Source of the DNA: Martinezella rhizogenes
GTDB lineage: Bacteria > Pseudomonadota > Alphaproteobacteria > Rhizobiales > Rhizobiaceae
Reading direction: 5' to 3'
Assembly (NCBI RefSeq): GCF_000799715.1
Contig: NZ_JUHG01000013.1
Coordinates: 310,001 to 374,000 of the forward strand
DNA length: 64,000 nucleotides
Position 1 is the stretch's first letter; each line of letters starts with the position of its first letter. A program made the translations under genes and the position numbers. The notes under the pieces are model-generated. The model was not told where the DNA came from. It ran no database searches and worked only from the letters and a program-made list of their open reading frames with translations. Of the stretch, positions 7,626 to 16,756 are shown one piece after another.

Positions 7626-8819
7626 ATGGCCGATCCATCGAACGACGATTTCTTCCGCGCATTACCGGTTTTCACCCGTTTCGAGGGCGTCACGGACAGC
7701 GACAATTATCGGCCGCTTCCGGATGACTGGCTCCTGGCGGTGGCCGATATCGTCAGCTCGACGAGTGCGATCGCCTCCGGCCACTACAAATCCGTCAACA
7801 TGGCCGGCGCCAGCGTGATTTCCGCCGTGCTTAACGCGCTGGACAAGGGCGATTATCCCTTCGTCTTCGGCGGTGACGGCGCACTGGTGGCCATTCCTCC
7901 TTCCGGCGAAGCACGCGTGCGAGAGGCGCTCTCGGCGGTGCGGACCTGGGTGAGCGAGGAGTTGCAGCTCAACCTGCGCACCGCACTGGTACCCTTGGCG
8001 GAGATCCGCGCCGAGGGACTGGATGTGCGGGTCGCCCGCTTCAGCCCGAGCGATTTCGTCTCCTACGCCATGTTTGCCGGGGGTGGCGCGAGCTGGGCGG
8101 AAAAACAGATGAAGGCGGGACGCTTCGCCGTCAAAGCGGCAGCACCGGAAACACGGCCGGACCTCACCGGCCTCTCCTGCCGGTGGAACCCGATCGAGGC
8201 GCACAATGGCGAGATCGTCTCGATCATCGCCGTGCCCGATGAAGCAGGCACCGGCCCGGAATTTCGACGCCTTGTGACTGACATTATCGCCATTTCCATG
8301 GAGCAAAATCGCGATGGCCATCCCGTACCGGTGGAAGGCCCGACACCGGTACTTGCCTTCAAAGGCGCCGAGATCGAAGCCCGCGCCACCGCACCGGCGA
8401 TCAATCGCTGGCGGCGCAAGCTTGTGATCGCCGCCCAGATCGTTCTTGTCTACATTCTCGACAAGTTCGGCATCCGCGCCGCGACCTTCGACGCCAAGAT
8501 CTACCGGCGCGATCTCGCCGCCAATTCCGATTTCCGCAAATTCGACGATGGACTGAAGATGACCATCGATGTCGACGGGGCGCATTTTTCCCGTATCGAG
8601 ACACGGCTGCGCGAGGCCGAGGCAGAGGGCGTGTGCCGTTATGGCCTGCATCGGCAGGACAGCGCGCTCATGACTTGCTTCGTGCCAACCCCCTTGATGC
8701 GCGACCATATGCACTTCATCGACGGAGCCAGCGGCGGCTATGCGATGGCGGCGATGGCGTTGCGGGAGAAGCTGCGCGCCGGCGAGACCGCGACCTTGCC
8801 GTCACCCGGCATGCCATGA
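7626..8819 (+). CDS. DUF3095 domain protein, possible diverged cyclase fold
   Basis: A 397-residue soluble protein recognisable as DUF3095. Residues 36-52 read LLAVADIVSSTSAIASG and residues 78-88 read PFVFGGDGALV. The D41 strand with a downstream serine/threonine pair, then a GGDG turn, mirrors the two metal-binding sites of class III cyclases (D-h-x-x-[ST] and GD). The C-terminal half (YGLHRQDSALMTCFVPT) is probably a separate sensory or partner domain. Function is unknown. Its place between two true adenylate cyclases supports a signalling role, but catalysis is only inferred. Confidence 0.75.
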   Translation: MADPSNDDFFRALPVFTRFEGVTDSDNYRPLPDDWLLAVADIVSSTSAIASGHYKSVNMAGASVISAVLNALDKGDYPFVFGGDGALVAIPPSGEARVREALSAVRTWVSEELQLNLRTALVPLAEIRAEGLDVRVARFSPSDFVSYAMFAGGGASWAEKQMKAGRFAVKAAAPETRPDLTGLSCRWNPIEAHNGEIVSIIAVPDEAGTGPEFRRLVTDIIAISMEQNRDGHPVPVEGPTPVLAFKGAEIEARATAPAINRWRRKLVIAAQIVLVYILDKFGIRAATFDAKIYRRDLAANSDFRKFDDGLKMTIDVDGAHFSRIETRLREAEAEGVCRYGLHRQDSALMTCFVPTPLMRDHMHFIDGASGGYAMAAMALREKLRAGETATLPSPGMP

Positions 8820-9175
8820 CGATTCGCGCCTCATGCGGTTTTTTCTTGGGCCCCGTCATTTTCACCCATTGTTTCAGCGAGATGAGAACCTTATCTGAAG
8901 GAGAACAAAACGAGAGCCGGCAGCTCTGTCGAGCCCTTTTCCAATGCGCCACATGTCCGACAGGATGCGTAGAATGCGCAGGGAAAACTTTTCACGGCGC
9001 CGGCGCAATTCGCAGTTTCGGGTGGAATGTGCCGACGCCAGCCGTATGCTCCGCTCATCCAACCAGCGCCACTAGGCTTGGAGATGACAGCGCCGCCGCG
9101 CCCATATGTGATACGGTCGGTGGTGCCTTGTGGGGTGGGCAATTTTTTTGATCGCAAGGATAGGCCGTGGGGACG
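8820..9175. other. 356-base intergenic stretch
   Basis: No convincing gene was seen on either strand. Short frames here on both strands have no protein-like composition. A run of seven T (9145-9151) lies shortly before the next start, and GCAAGGA at about 9157-9163 is the likely ribosome-binding site for the cyclase gene. The rest probably contains its promoter and any leader. Confidence 0.4.
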
Positions 9176-10513
9176 ATGACAGTTCATTCGAGTGTTTCCG
9201 ATATTTTTCTCGACAAGGTCGCGGAGTGGCTGACCCAGGCGGCGCTGACCGGCGAAGACCTGGAGACCATCGTTCGCGGTTTCTGCGAACGGATGGCGGC
9301 TTCCGGTCTGCCGATCGCCCGCGTGCACCTGACCTTTTCGATGCTCCATCCGCTCTATGACGCACTTGGCTTTACCTGGCGTCGGGCCGGCGGGTTGACG
9401 ATCGAGGGTTACCGGCACATGGACGACAAGCCGGAACGCTTCGTGCAGAGCCCCTATTATTACCTGCTCTCCAACAATCTTCTGCATCTGCGCCGCCGGA
9501 TCGATCTCGATGGGCCACTGGAATTCCCCATCTTTGAGGATCTGCGCGAGGAAAAGATCACCGACTATATCGCTTTCGTGCAGACCTTCGGTGCCGGTTC
9601 CGCACAGGGGATGATGGGCTCCTGGTCGACCGACGGCATCAGCGGCTTCAGCGAGGAAATGATCGGCGCGCTGATGCGCATGCAAAACCACCTTGCCATG
9701 GCGGCAAAAATGGCTGTTCTCGGCAAACTCGCCAATAACATGCTGACTACCTATCTCGGCGGTGACGCCGGCAAGCGCGTGCTGAACGGCCAGGTCCGCC
9801 GTGGCGACGGCGAGACAATCCGCGCCGCCCTCGTCATGGGTGACATGCGCCAATCGACCGTTTACGCCGAAAAGGAAGGTCGCCAAGCCTATATCGATAC
9901 GTTGAACGAATTCTTCGACGCCATCGCCGCGCCGTTCAATCGCAATGGCGGCGAGATCCTGAGTTTCCTCGGCGATGGTTTTCTCGCCGTCTACCCCTGC
10001 GGGCGGCACAAGGATCCCTCCAAGGTCGCCTGCGAAGCGGCGCTATCTGCCGTTTTCCAGGCACAGAGCCGGGTCACCGCGTTGAACAAGGATCGTCAGA
10101 CGCGTGGCCTGAGCGAGATCCGCTATGGCATCGGGCTGCATGTCGGCAACGTCATGTTCGGCAATGTCGGTCTGAAGGATCGCCTGACCTTTTCGGCCTT
10201 TGGCGCAGCCGTCAACGAGGTGCAACGGCTGCAATCACTGACCAAGAAATATTCGACAGAGGTGGTCGCGAGCCAGGCTTTCTCCGGCTACACCGATAGC
10301 GAATGGGTGACGCTCGGCGAGGAACGGCTACGCGGCGTGCGTCAGCGTTTCACGGTCGTGCATCCAAAGGCCAATGCCGTGCTGAACGGGACGACGGAAA
10401 TCTTTCACGATACAGCCACCGATGCCCTGTCGGAGGCTGAACAGGTCATTCTGCTGCATCGGGACGCCAAGAAGTTCGAGAACCGCCCGCAAGTCGAAAA
10501 ATTCATTCAATGA
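9176..10513 (+). CDS. Class III adenylate/guanylate cyclase, soluble
   Basis: From ATG 9176 the protein has 445 residues. A GTG at 9167 is the alternative start. Residues 1-200 form an N-terminal domain without membrane helices, found in several rhizobial cyclases, that may sense a ligand. The cyclase domain runs from about 212 to 400. Metal aspartates are D223 in ALVMGDMRQSTVY and D267 in LSFLGDGFLAVYP, and IRYGIGLHVGNVMFGNVG and FSAFGAAVNEVQRLQ follow. Catalytic elements look complete, so cyclic-nucleotide synthesis is likely. It is the second adenylate cyclase within 6 kb. Confidence 0.85.
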   Translation: MTVHSSVSDIFLDKVAEWLTQAALTGEDLETIVRGFCERMAASGLPIARVHLTFSMLHPLYDALGFTWRRAGGLTIEGYRHMDDKPERFVQSPYYYLLSNNLLHLRRRIDLDGPLEFPIFEDLREEKITDYIAFVQTFGAGSAQGMMGSWSTDGISGFSEEMIGALMRMQNHLAMAAKMAVLGKLANNMLTTYLGGDAGKRVLNGQVRRGDGETIRAALVMGDMRQSTVYAEKEGRQAYIDTLNEFFDAIAAPFNRNGGEILSFLGDGFLAVYPCGRHKDPSKVACEAALSAVFQAQSRVTALNKDRQTRGLSEIRYGIGLHVGNVMFGNVGLKDRLTFSAFGAAVNEVQRLQSLTKKYSTEVVASQAFSGYTDSEWVTLGEERLRGVRQRFTVVHPKANAVLNGTTEIFHDTATDALSEAEQVILLHRDAKKFENRPQVEKFIQ

Positions 10514-10522
10514 TAGTAAGGC

Positions 10523-10580
10523 ATGCTTAGTTAAGCATTTCCCGATAGATCATTGGAAAAATAACAGTTTTTTTACTGTT
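10523..10580. promoter_or_regulatory. Two inverted repeats upstream of the ABC importer operon
   Basis: ATGCTTA-GT-TAAGCAT is a perfect inverted repeat at 10523-10538. AACAGT-TTTTTT-ACTGTT is a second one at 10563-10580, with an all-T loop. They lie just after the cyclase stop and about 95-150 bases before the ABC operon. They could be operators or, for the second, a weak terminator. Which one is not decidable from sequence. Confidence 0.4.
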
Positions 10581-10674
10581 CAAGTCCTGCTTTGACCAAC
10601 TGGACACTCGTTATGGCCTACGTTAGTGTGCCGAATGGGGCCGTATAAGGTCGTGCAATCGGGACTACACAGGC

Positions 10675-12582
10675 ATGACGTCAGGGACTGATTTATTGCG
10701 TATCGAGAACCTCGACGTCTCGTTCTCGATTTACGGGGACAAGTTGCGCGTGGTGAAAAATGCCAACTTGCGGGTCCTCCCCGGCAAGGTGACGGCGTTG
10801 GTCGGTGAGTCCGGCTCTGGCAAATCGATCATCAGCCAGTCGATCATGGGCATCCTGCCGACGCCCGCGCAGGCGAGCGGCCGTATTCTATTTACCGATC
10901 CGCTCGACGGCCGAACCACCGACATTCTGCAATTGCCGCGCGACGGCATCGCGATCCGCCAGATGCGCGGCGCGCGCATGGCCAACATTTTTCAGGAGCC
11001 GATGACCTCGCTGTCGCCGCTGCATACGGTCGGCGACCAGGTCAGCGAGGCCCTTCGCATTCATAATCCCGCCCTCGACAGGGCCGAGCAACGGGAAAAG
11101 ACCGAGGAGATGCTGAGCCTTGTGGGCTTTCAGAACCCGCACCGCACCTTCGACATGTATCCGTTCGAGCTGTCGGGCGGCATGCGGCAGCGCGCGATGA
11201 TCGCCATGGCGCTGATCTGCAATCCGGCGCTGTTGATTGCCGACGAGCCGACGACGGCGCTCGACGTCACCATCCAGGCACAGATCCTCGGCCTGCTGCG
11301 CAGCCTGCAGCAGAAATTCAACATGGCCATGCTGCTGATCACCCATGATCTCGGCGTCGTCGCCAACATGGCCGATGAAGTCGTGGTCATCTATCACGGC
11401 GAGATCATGGAAGCCGGGCCGGTCGAGACCATCTTCCGCCAGCCGCAGCATCGTTATCTGAAGGCGCTGATGTCGGCTGTGCCGCATTTCGACATGAAAC
11501 CCGGCGAGCGGCTGAAATCGCTGCGCGATGTGCCGGTCAATCTCGGCACTTTCTCGGGCAAGAAGAAACTCGTCAAGGCCAATGCCAGTGGCAAGGCCGC
11601 GCCCGATGTGCTGCTTTCGGTACGCAACCTCGTCAAGACCTATACCTCCAAGGGAGGCGGGCTGTTCGGTCGCCGGGAAGGCACGAAGTTCCGCGCGGTC
11701 GATGATGTCAGCTTCGATATCCGTCGTGGCGAATGTCTCGGGCTCGTCGGTGAAAGCGGCTGCGGCAAGACGACGGTCAGCAAGATCCTGATGCGCGCCG
11801 TCAGCGCCGACAGCGGTTCGGTCAGCTTCGACGATGGCGACGGCAAGATCGACGTGCTGGCCGTCAAGGGTGACGCGCTCATGGAACTGCGAACCAAGGT
11901 CCAGATGGTGTTCCAGGACCCCGTTTCCTCCCTGTCGCCACGCATGACAATCCGCAATATCCTGAGCGAGCCCCTGGAAATCCATCGGCATGGCGACAGC
12001 GCCGAACGCAAGGAGAAGGTCAAGGGGCTGATGCAGGCGATCGGGCTCGATCAGCATTATCTGAGCCGCTATCCCCACAGCTTTTCCGGCGGCCAGCGCC
12101 AGCGCATCGGCATTGCGCGCGCCCTGGCGCTCGGCCCGAAGCTCCTGATCCTCGATGAGCCGGTCTCAGCGCTGGATGTTTCCGTACAGGCGCAAATCCT
12201 CAATCTTCTCAAGGATTTGCAGAGAGAACTTGGCCTCACCTATCTCTTCATTTCGCATAATCTCGCCGTCGTCGACTACATGGCGGACCGTATCGCCGTC
12301 ATGGCCCGCGGCCGCATCGTCGAAATCGCACCGCGCGAGATCATTCTTCGCGATCCGGTCCATCCCTATACACGCTCTCTGCTTGCCGCCGTGCCCTTCC
12401 CCGACCTCGATCGGCCGCTTGATTTCTCCGCGTTGAACAGCGAAGGTCCGGCCGCCAAGCAGAGTTGGGGGCCGCATTTTGCGGAAGAAGACGGCGGGGA
12501 TCTTGCCTATGCCGATCTTGGCGGTGGTCATTTCGTGCGCGCTCGCCGTGGCGCCGATGTTCAGGAATTGCGCGCGTGGTAA
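10675..12582 (+). CDS. Dipeptide/oligopeptide-type ABC transporter, fused double ATPase
   Basis: The 635-residue protein contains two complete ATPase domains. The first has Walker A GESGSGKS (44-51), signature LSGGMRQR near 166 and Walker [13 protein letters not shown] near 187. The second has Walker [10 protein letters not shown] near 361, signature FSGGQRQR near 467 and Walker [13 protein letters not shown]. Each ends with the oligopeptide-family C-terminal zinc-less extension ([12 protein letters not shown] and [12 protein letters not shown]). It powers the importer whose binding protein and two permeases follow directly. ATPase first is an unusual gene order. All motifs look intact. Confidence 0.9.
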   Translation: MTSGTDLLRIENLDVSFSIYGDKLRVVKNANLRVLPGKVTALVGESGSGKSIISQSIMGILPTPAQASGRILFTDPLDGRTTDILQLPRDGIAIRQMRGARMANIFQEPMTSLSPLHTVGDQVSEALRIHNPALDRAEQREKTEEMLSLVGFQNPHRTFDMYPFELSGGMRQRAMIAMALICNPALLIADEPTTALDVTIQAQILGLLRSLQQKFNMAMLLITHDLGVVANMADEVVVIYHGEIMEAGPVETIFRQPQHRYLKALMSAVPHFDMKPGERLKSLRDVPVNLGTFSGKKKLVKANASGKAAPDVLLSVRNLVKTYTSKGGGLFGRREGTKFRAVDDVSFDIRRGECLGLVGESGCGKTTVSKILMRAVSADSGSVSFDDGDGKIDVLAVKGDALMELRTKVQMVFQDPVSSLSPRMTIRNILSEPLEIHRHGDSAERKEKVKGLMQAIGLDQHYLSRYPHSFSGGQRQRIGIARALALGPKLLILDEPVSALDVSVQAQILNLLKDLQRELGLTYLFISHNLAVVDYMADRIAVMARGRIVEIAPREIILRDPVHPYTRSLLAAVPFPDLDRPLDFSALNSEGPAAKQSWGPHFAEEDGGDLAYADLGGGHFVRARRGADVQELRAW

Positions 12583-14492
12583 CCCGTCGAACCTTCCTAG
12601 GCCTGATGGCCTCCAGTGTTCTGCCACTGCCTGTCGTTGCGGCAGAAGTCGACAACGAGCCGGATTATCTGGCCGACTGGCTCCGCTCCGGCCAGATGCC
12701 GCCGCTCGTCAAGCGCCTGCCGAAATTTCCGCGCGTCGTCAACGTCAAGGCGCTGGGCCGCGCGCCCGGCCATTATGGCGGCACGGTGCGCACCATCATC
12801 GGCAGCCAGAACGATATTCGCTTCATGACGATCTATGGTTATGCCCGCCTTGTCGGCTACGACCGGACATTGTCGCTGCAACCGGATATTCTCGAATCCT
12901 ACTCCGCCCTCAACGACTGCGTCTTCACCTTCAAGCTCCGCAAGGGTCACAAGTGGTCGGATGGCCAGCCCTTCACCGCCGAGGATTTCCGCTATTGGTG
13001 GGAAGACGTCATCCTCAACAAGGAGCTGACGCCGGGCGGCGGGGCGCTAGAGCTGCGTCCGCATGGCAGCCTGCCGCGCTTCGAAGTGCTAGACGAGCTA
13101 ACGGTGCGCTATTCTTGGGATCAGCCCAACCCGGATTTCCTGCCGAGCCTGGCGGCGCCCCAGCCGCTGGTCATCTCCGGCCCGGCCCATTACCTAAAGC
13201 AATTCCACAAGAAATATCAGGACAGCATCCGGCTTGCCTCGCTGATGCAGGAATCCCGTGCGCGCAAATGGCAGGATATGCACATCAAGAAGGGCCGCGC
13301 CTACAGGCCGGAAAATCCCAAGCTGCCGGTGCTTGATCCCTGGCGCAACACGACCGCGCCGCCGGCGGAGCAATTCGTTTTCGAGCGCAATCCCTATTTC
13401 CACCGCGTCGACGAGAATGGCCGGCAGCTGCCCTATGTCGACCGTTTTGTTCTGAGTATCAGCTCGGCGGCGATCATCGCGGCCAAAGCAGGCGCCGGTG
13501 AAAGCGACCTGCAGGCGACGGGCATCGACTTCAATGACTATGCCTTCCTGAAGGATGCGGAGAAACGCTATCCGGTGAAGGTCAATCTCTGGAAATCGAC
13601 GCGCGGCTCACGCGTCGCCCTGCTGCCGAACCTCAACAGCGCTGATCCCGTCTGGCGCGAGGTCTTGCGCGACGTGCGCGTGCGCCGGGCGCTATCGCTT
13701 GCGATCGACCGGCACGAGATCAATATGGCGGTCTTCTATGGCCTCGGAACGGAGAGCGCCGACACGGTCCTGCCCGACAGTCCGCTCTACAAGCCGGAAT
13801 ACGCATCCGCCTGGATCTCTCATGATCCGGATCAGGCCAATGCGCTGCTCGATGCCGCCGGTCTCGACAAGCGCGACGAGGACGGCATCCGCCTGCTGCC
13901 GGATGGCCGGCGTGCGGAAATCACGGTCGAGACACCAGGCGAAAGCACGCTCGACACCGATGTGCTGGAATTGATCACCGATCATTGGCGCAAGGTCGGC
14001 ATCGCACTCTTCACCCGGGTCTCGCAACGCGACATCTTCCGCAGCCGCGCCATGGGCGGCCGCATCATGATGTCGATCTGGTATGGCCTCGACAATGGAG
14101 TGGCGACCGCCGACATGAATCCCGGCCAACTCGCGCCGACGATGGACGATCAGATGCAATGGCCTCTTTGGGGCATGTATTATCTTTCCCGCGAGACACA
14201 GGGGGTTGCGCCGGACGTGCCGGAGGCGGCGGAACTGGTCAGACTTCTTGGTGAATGGGGAAAGGCGGCCTCGTCGTTCGAACGTGCCGCCATATGGCAT
14301 CGGATGCTGTCGCTCTATTCGGACCAAGTCTTCTCCATCGGCCTGATCAACGGCACGATGCAACCGATCCTGCATGCCTCGCGCCTGCAGAACGTGCCGG
14401 AAAAAGCACTCTACGGGTTTGATCCGACCTGCTATCTCGGCGTCTACATGCCCGATACCTTCTGGCTGAAGGAGGATCCGGCGCATGCTTAA
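12576..14492 (+). CDS. ABC transporter substrate-binding protein, family 5, Tat-type leader
   Basis: From GTG 12576 the protein has 638 residues and begins [24 protein letters not shown], a twin-arginine leader with a hydrophobic core and a VVAAE cleavage region. AGGAA lies about ten bases upstream, and the gene overlaps the ATPase gene by seven bases. The body is a family 5 solute-binding protein, with YSALNDCVFTFKLRKGHKWS and DGQPFTAEDFRYWWED typical of DppA/OppA-like proteins. These bind peptides, opines or oligosaccharides. The ligand is unknown. A folded-export (Tat) route is inferred from the leader. Confidence 0.87.
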   Translation: MVTRRTFLGLMASSVLPLPVVAAEVDNEPDYLADWLRSGQMPPLVKRLPKFPRVVNVKALGRAPGHYGGTVRTIIGSQNDIRFMTIYGYARLVGYDRTLSLQPDILESYSALNDCVFTFKLRKGHKWSDGQPFTAEDFRYWWEDVILNKELTPGGGALELRPHGSLPRFEVLDELTVRYSWDQPNPDFLPSLAAPQPLVISGPAHYLKQFHKKYQDSIRLASLMQESRARKWQDMHIKKGRAYRPENPKLPVLDPWRNTTAPPAEQFVFERNPYFHRVDENGRQLPYVDRFVLSISSAAIIAAKAGAGESDLQATGIDFNDYAFLKDAEKRYPVKVNLWKSTRGSRVALLPNLNSADPVWREVLRDVRVRRALSLAIDRHEINMAVFYGLGTESADTVLPDSPLYKPEYASAWISHDPDQANALLDAAGLDKRDEDGIRLLPDGRRAEITVETPGESTLDTDVLELITDHWRKVGIALFTRVSQRDIFRSRAMGGRIMMSIWYGLDNGVATADMNPGQLAPTMDDQMQWPLWGMYYLSRETQGVAPDVPEAAELVRLLGEWGKAASSFERAAIWHRMLSLYSDQVFSIGLINGTMQPILHASRLQNVPEKALYGFDPTCYLGVYMPDTFWLKEDPAHA

Positions 14493-15483
14493 ATATATCC
14501 TCTGGCGCATCGCAGTGATGGTTCCGACGCTGATTGTCATCTCGATGCTGGTCTTCACCATCATCCAGTTGCCGCCCGGCGACTTCTTCGAAAGCCAGAT
14601 CGCAGAACTTCGCGCGCAGGGCGAAAGCGCCAACCTGCAGGAGATCGAGGATCTTCGCCACGAATACGGCCTCGATAAGCCCATGGCGCTGCAATATGTC
14701 TATTGGGCCGCGGGCATGCTGCATGGCGATTTCGGCTATTCCTTCGAATATCAGTTGCCGGTCTCCGAGGTCGTCGGCGACAGGCTATGGCTGACGATCC
14801 TCGTCTCGATGACGACGATCCTGCTGACCTGGCTGATCGCCTTCCCCATCGGCATCTATTCCGCCACCCATCAGTACAGCTGGGGCGATTATGGCCTGAC
14901 CTTTTTCGGCCTGCTCGGCATCGCCATTCCGAACTTCATGCTGGCGCTGATCCTGATGTATTTCGCCAATGTCTGGTTTGGCGTCTCGATCGGCCACCTG
15001 ATGGATCAGAAATACCTGTCGCAACCGATGAGCTGGGAAAAGGCGCGCTCGATCCTGTCGCATCTATGGATTCCGGTCATCATCGTCGGCACGGCGGGCA
15101 CGGCGGGCATGATCCGCCGGCTTCGCGCCAACCTGCTCGACGAGATGCAGAAGCAATATGTCATCACCGCCCGCGCCAAGGGGCTGCATCCCTTGAAGGC
15201 ATTGGTGAAATATCCACTGCGCATGGCGCTGAACTTTTTCGTCGCCGACATCGGCTCCATCCTGCCGTCGATCATTTCCGGCGCGGAAATCACCGCCATC
15301 GTGCTATCTCTGGAAACGACCGGACCGATGCTGATCAAGGCGTTGCAAAGCCAGGACATGTATCTGGCCGGCTCGTTCCTGATGTTCCTCGCCTTCCTGA
15401 ACGTCATTGGCGTGCTGATCTCCGATATCGCGCTCGGCTTCCTCGATCCACGTATCCGCTTGCAAGGCAGGAGCACAAAGTGA
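14485..15483 (+). CDS. ABC transporter permease, DppB/OppB type
   Basis: The 332-residue membrane protein starts with a single helix (IAVMVPTLIVISMLVFTIIQL) followed by a large periplasmic loop and five more helices, the OppB layout. The cytoplasmic EAA loop that contacts the ATPase reads YVITARAKGLHPLKALVKYPLR. It overlaps the binding-protein gene by eight bases and the next permease gene by four, so all four genes form one operon. Confidence 0.9.
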   Translation: MLKYILWRIAVMVPTLIVISMLVFTIIQLPPGDFFESQIAELRAQGESANLQEIEDLRHEYGLDKPMALQYVYWAAGMLHGDFGYSFEYQLPVSEVVGDRLWLTILVSMTTILLTWLIAFPIGIYSATHQYSWGDYGLTFFGLLGIAIPNFMLALILMYFANVWFGVSIGHLMDQKYLSQPMSWEKARSILSHLWIPVIIVGTAGTAGMIRRLRANLLDEMQKQYVITARAKGLHPLKALVKYPLRMALNFFVADIGSILPSIISGAEITAIVLSLETTGPMLIKALQSQDMYLAGSFLMFLAFLNVIGVLISDIALGFLDPRIRLQGRSTK

Positions 15484-16655
15484 CCGCACCCCTGCCGCGC
15501 CCTGGCGCCCCATTGGAGCATTACGTTTCGACCGCCGCCTTCGATCCGGACCAGTTCGAAGCCATGTCCGCCGGTCAGGCGCGTTACTACCAGGCCTCGC
15601 AGAAGCGGCTGATGTGGTGGAAGTTCAAGCGACACAAGCTTGCGCTTGCCTCCGGCATCTTCCTGATTCTGCTCTACGGCATGATCATGATCGTGGAATT
15701 CCTGGCGCCCTACGGGCTGCATACGCGCAACGTCGACTATATTCATTCGCCGCCGCAGGCGATCCACCTGTTCGACCAGGGCAAGTTCGTCGGCCCCTTC
15801 GTCTATGGCCGCAAAATGACGCTCGAGCTCGATACGCTGCGGCGGGTCTATACCGAAAATTCCGCCGATGTTCAGCCGATCCGTTTCTTTTGCCGTGGTG
15901 ATCCCTATCGCTTCTGGGGCCTGGTGGATTCGGATATCCATCTGGTCTGCCCTGCCGTCGGCGGGCAGATGTACCTGCTCGGCACCGACCGGCTTGGGCG
16001 CGACGTATTGTCCCGAATCATCTACGGCGCGCGCATCTCGCTGACGATCGGATTGATCGGCATTGCCATCAGCTTCGTGCTCGGGATCGTCATCGGCGGC
16101 CTCGCTGGATATCATGGCGGTCTCTTCGATCTTCTGGTCCAGCGCGTCATCGAAGTGCTGCAGTCGCTGCCGAGCCTGCCACTGTGGATGGCGCTGGCGG
16201 CGATCATGCCGGTGAGCTGGAGCCCCATCCTGATCTACTTCGGCATTACCATCATTCTCGGCATTCTCGACTGGACGGGGCTGGCGCGAGCCGTCCGCTC
16301 CAAGCTCTTGTCTTTGCGTGAAGAAGACTATGTTCTTGCTGCACAGTTGATGGGGGCGAGCTCGCCCCGCGTCATCGGTAGGCATCTCGTACCCGGCTTC
16401 ATGTCGCATCTGATCGCAACGGCGACGATTTCGATCCCCAGCATGATCCTCGGCGAAACCGCGCTGAGCTTCCTGGGCCTCGGCCTTCGTCCACCGATCA
16501 CCAGCTGGGGCATTCTATTGACGGAAGCCCGAAGCGTCAGCGTTATTGCATTTTATCCGTGGCTCCTTTTCCCGATGGTGCCAGTGATTTTGGTCATTCT
16601 AGCGTTCAACTTTTTAGGAGACGGCTTGCGCGACGCGGCCGATCCCTACAAATAG
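15480..16655 (+). CDS. ABC transporter permease, DppC/OppC type
   Basis: From GTG 15480, which overlaps the preceding stop in a GTGA junction, the protein has 391 residues. About 50 cytoplasmic residues precede the first helix (LASGIFLILLYGMIMIVEF). A periplasmic segment of roughly 90 residues then leads to YLLGTDRLGRDVLSRIIYGARISL, the start of the conserved DppC core. The EAA loop is YVLAAQLMGASSPRVIGRHLVP. This is longer than ordinary DppC (about 300) because of the inserted periplasmic loop, a feature shared with the agpC-like gene of this window. Larger subfamily members often handle non-peptide ligands. Confidence 0.88.
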   Translation: MTAPLPRPGAPLEHYVSTAAFDPDQFEAMSAGQARYYQASQKRLMWWKFKRHKLALASGIFLILLYGMIMIVEFLAPYGLHTRNVDYIHSPPQAIHLFDQGKFVGPFVYGRKMTLELDTLRRVYTENSADVQPIRFFCRGDPYRFWGLVDSDIHLVCPAVGGQMYLLGTDRLGRDVLSRIIYGARISLTIGLIGIAISFVLGIVIGGLAGYHGGLFDLLVQRVIEVLQSLPSLPLWMALAAIMPVSWSPILIYFGITIILGILDWTGLARAVRSKLLSLREEDYVLAAQLMGASSPRVIGRHLVPGFMSHLIATATISIPSMILGETALSFLGLGLRPPITSWGILLTEARSVSVIAFYPWLLFPMVPVILVILAFNFLGDGLRDAADPYK

Positions 16656-16756
16656 CGGAAAGCGTGGCCAGCAAATGGATTGCAATTCGAAGAGAGGCCG
16701 CGGACGTCGTTTGCAGAGAACCCGCGAAAATGACTTTCAGTCCTGAGGTTTTGCCC

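Noticed and set aside
8633-9151. 172-codon plus-strand frame after the DUF3095 gene
   Set aside because: It begins inside the DUF3095 gene in another frame, and its translation has no domain-like features.
15006-16409. 467-codon minus-strand frame over the two permease genes
   Set aside because: Low-complexity antisense translation crossing a real gene junction; no recognisable domain.
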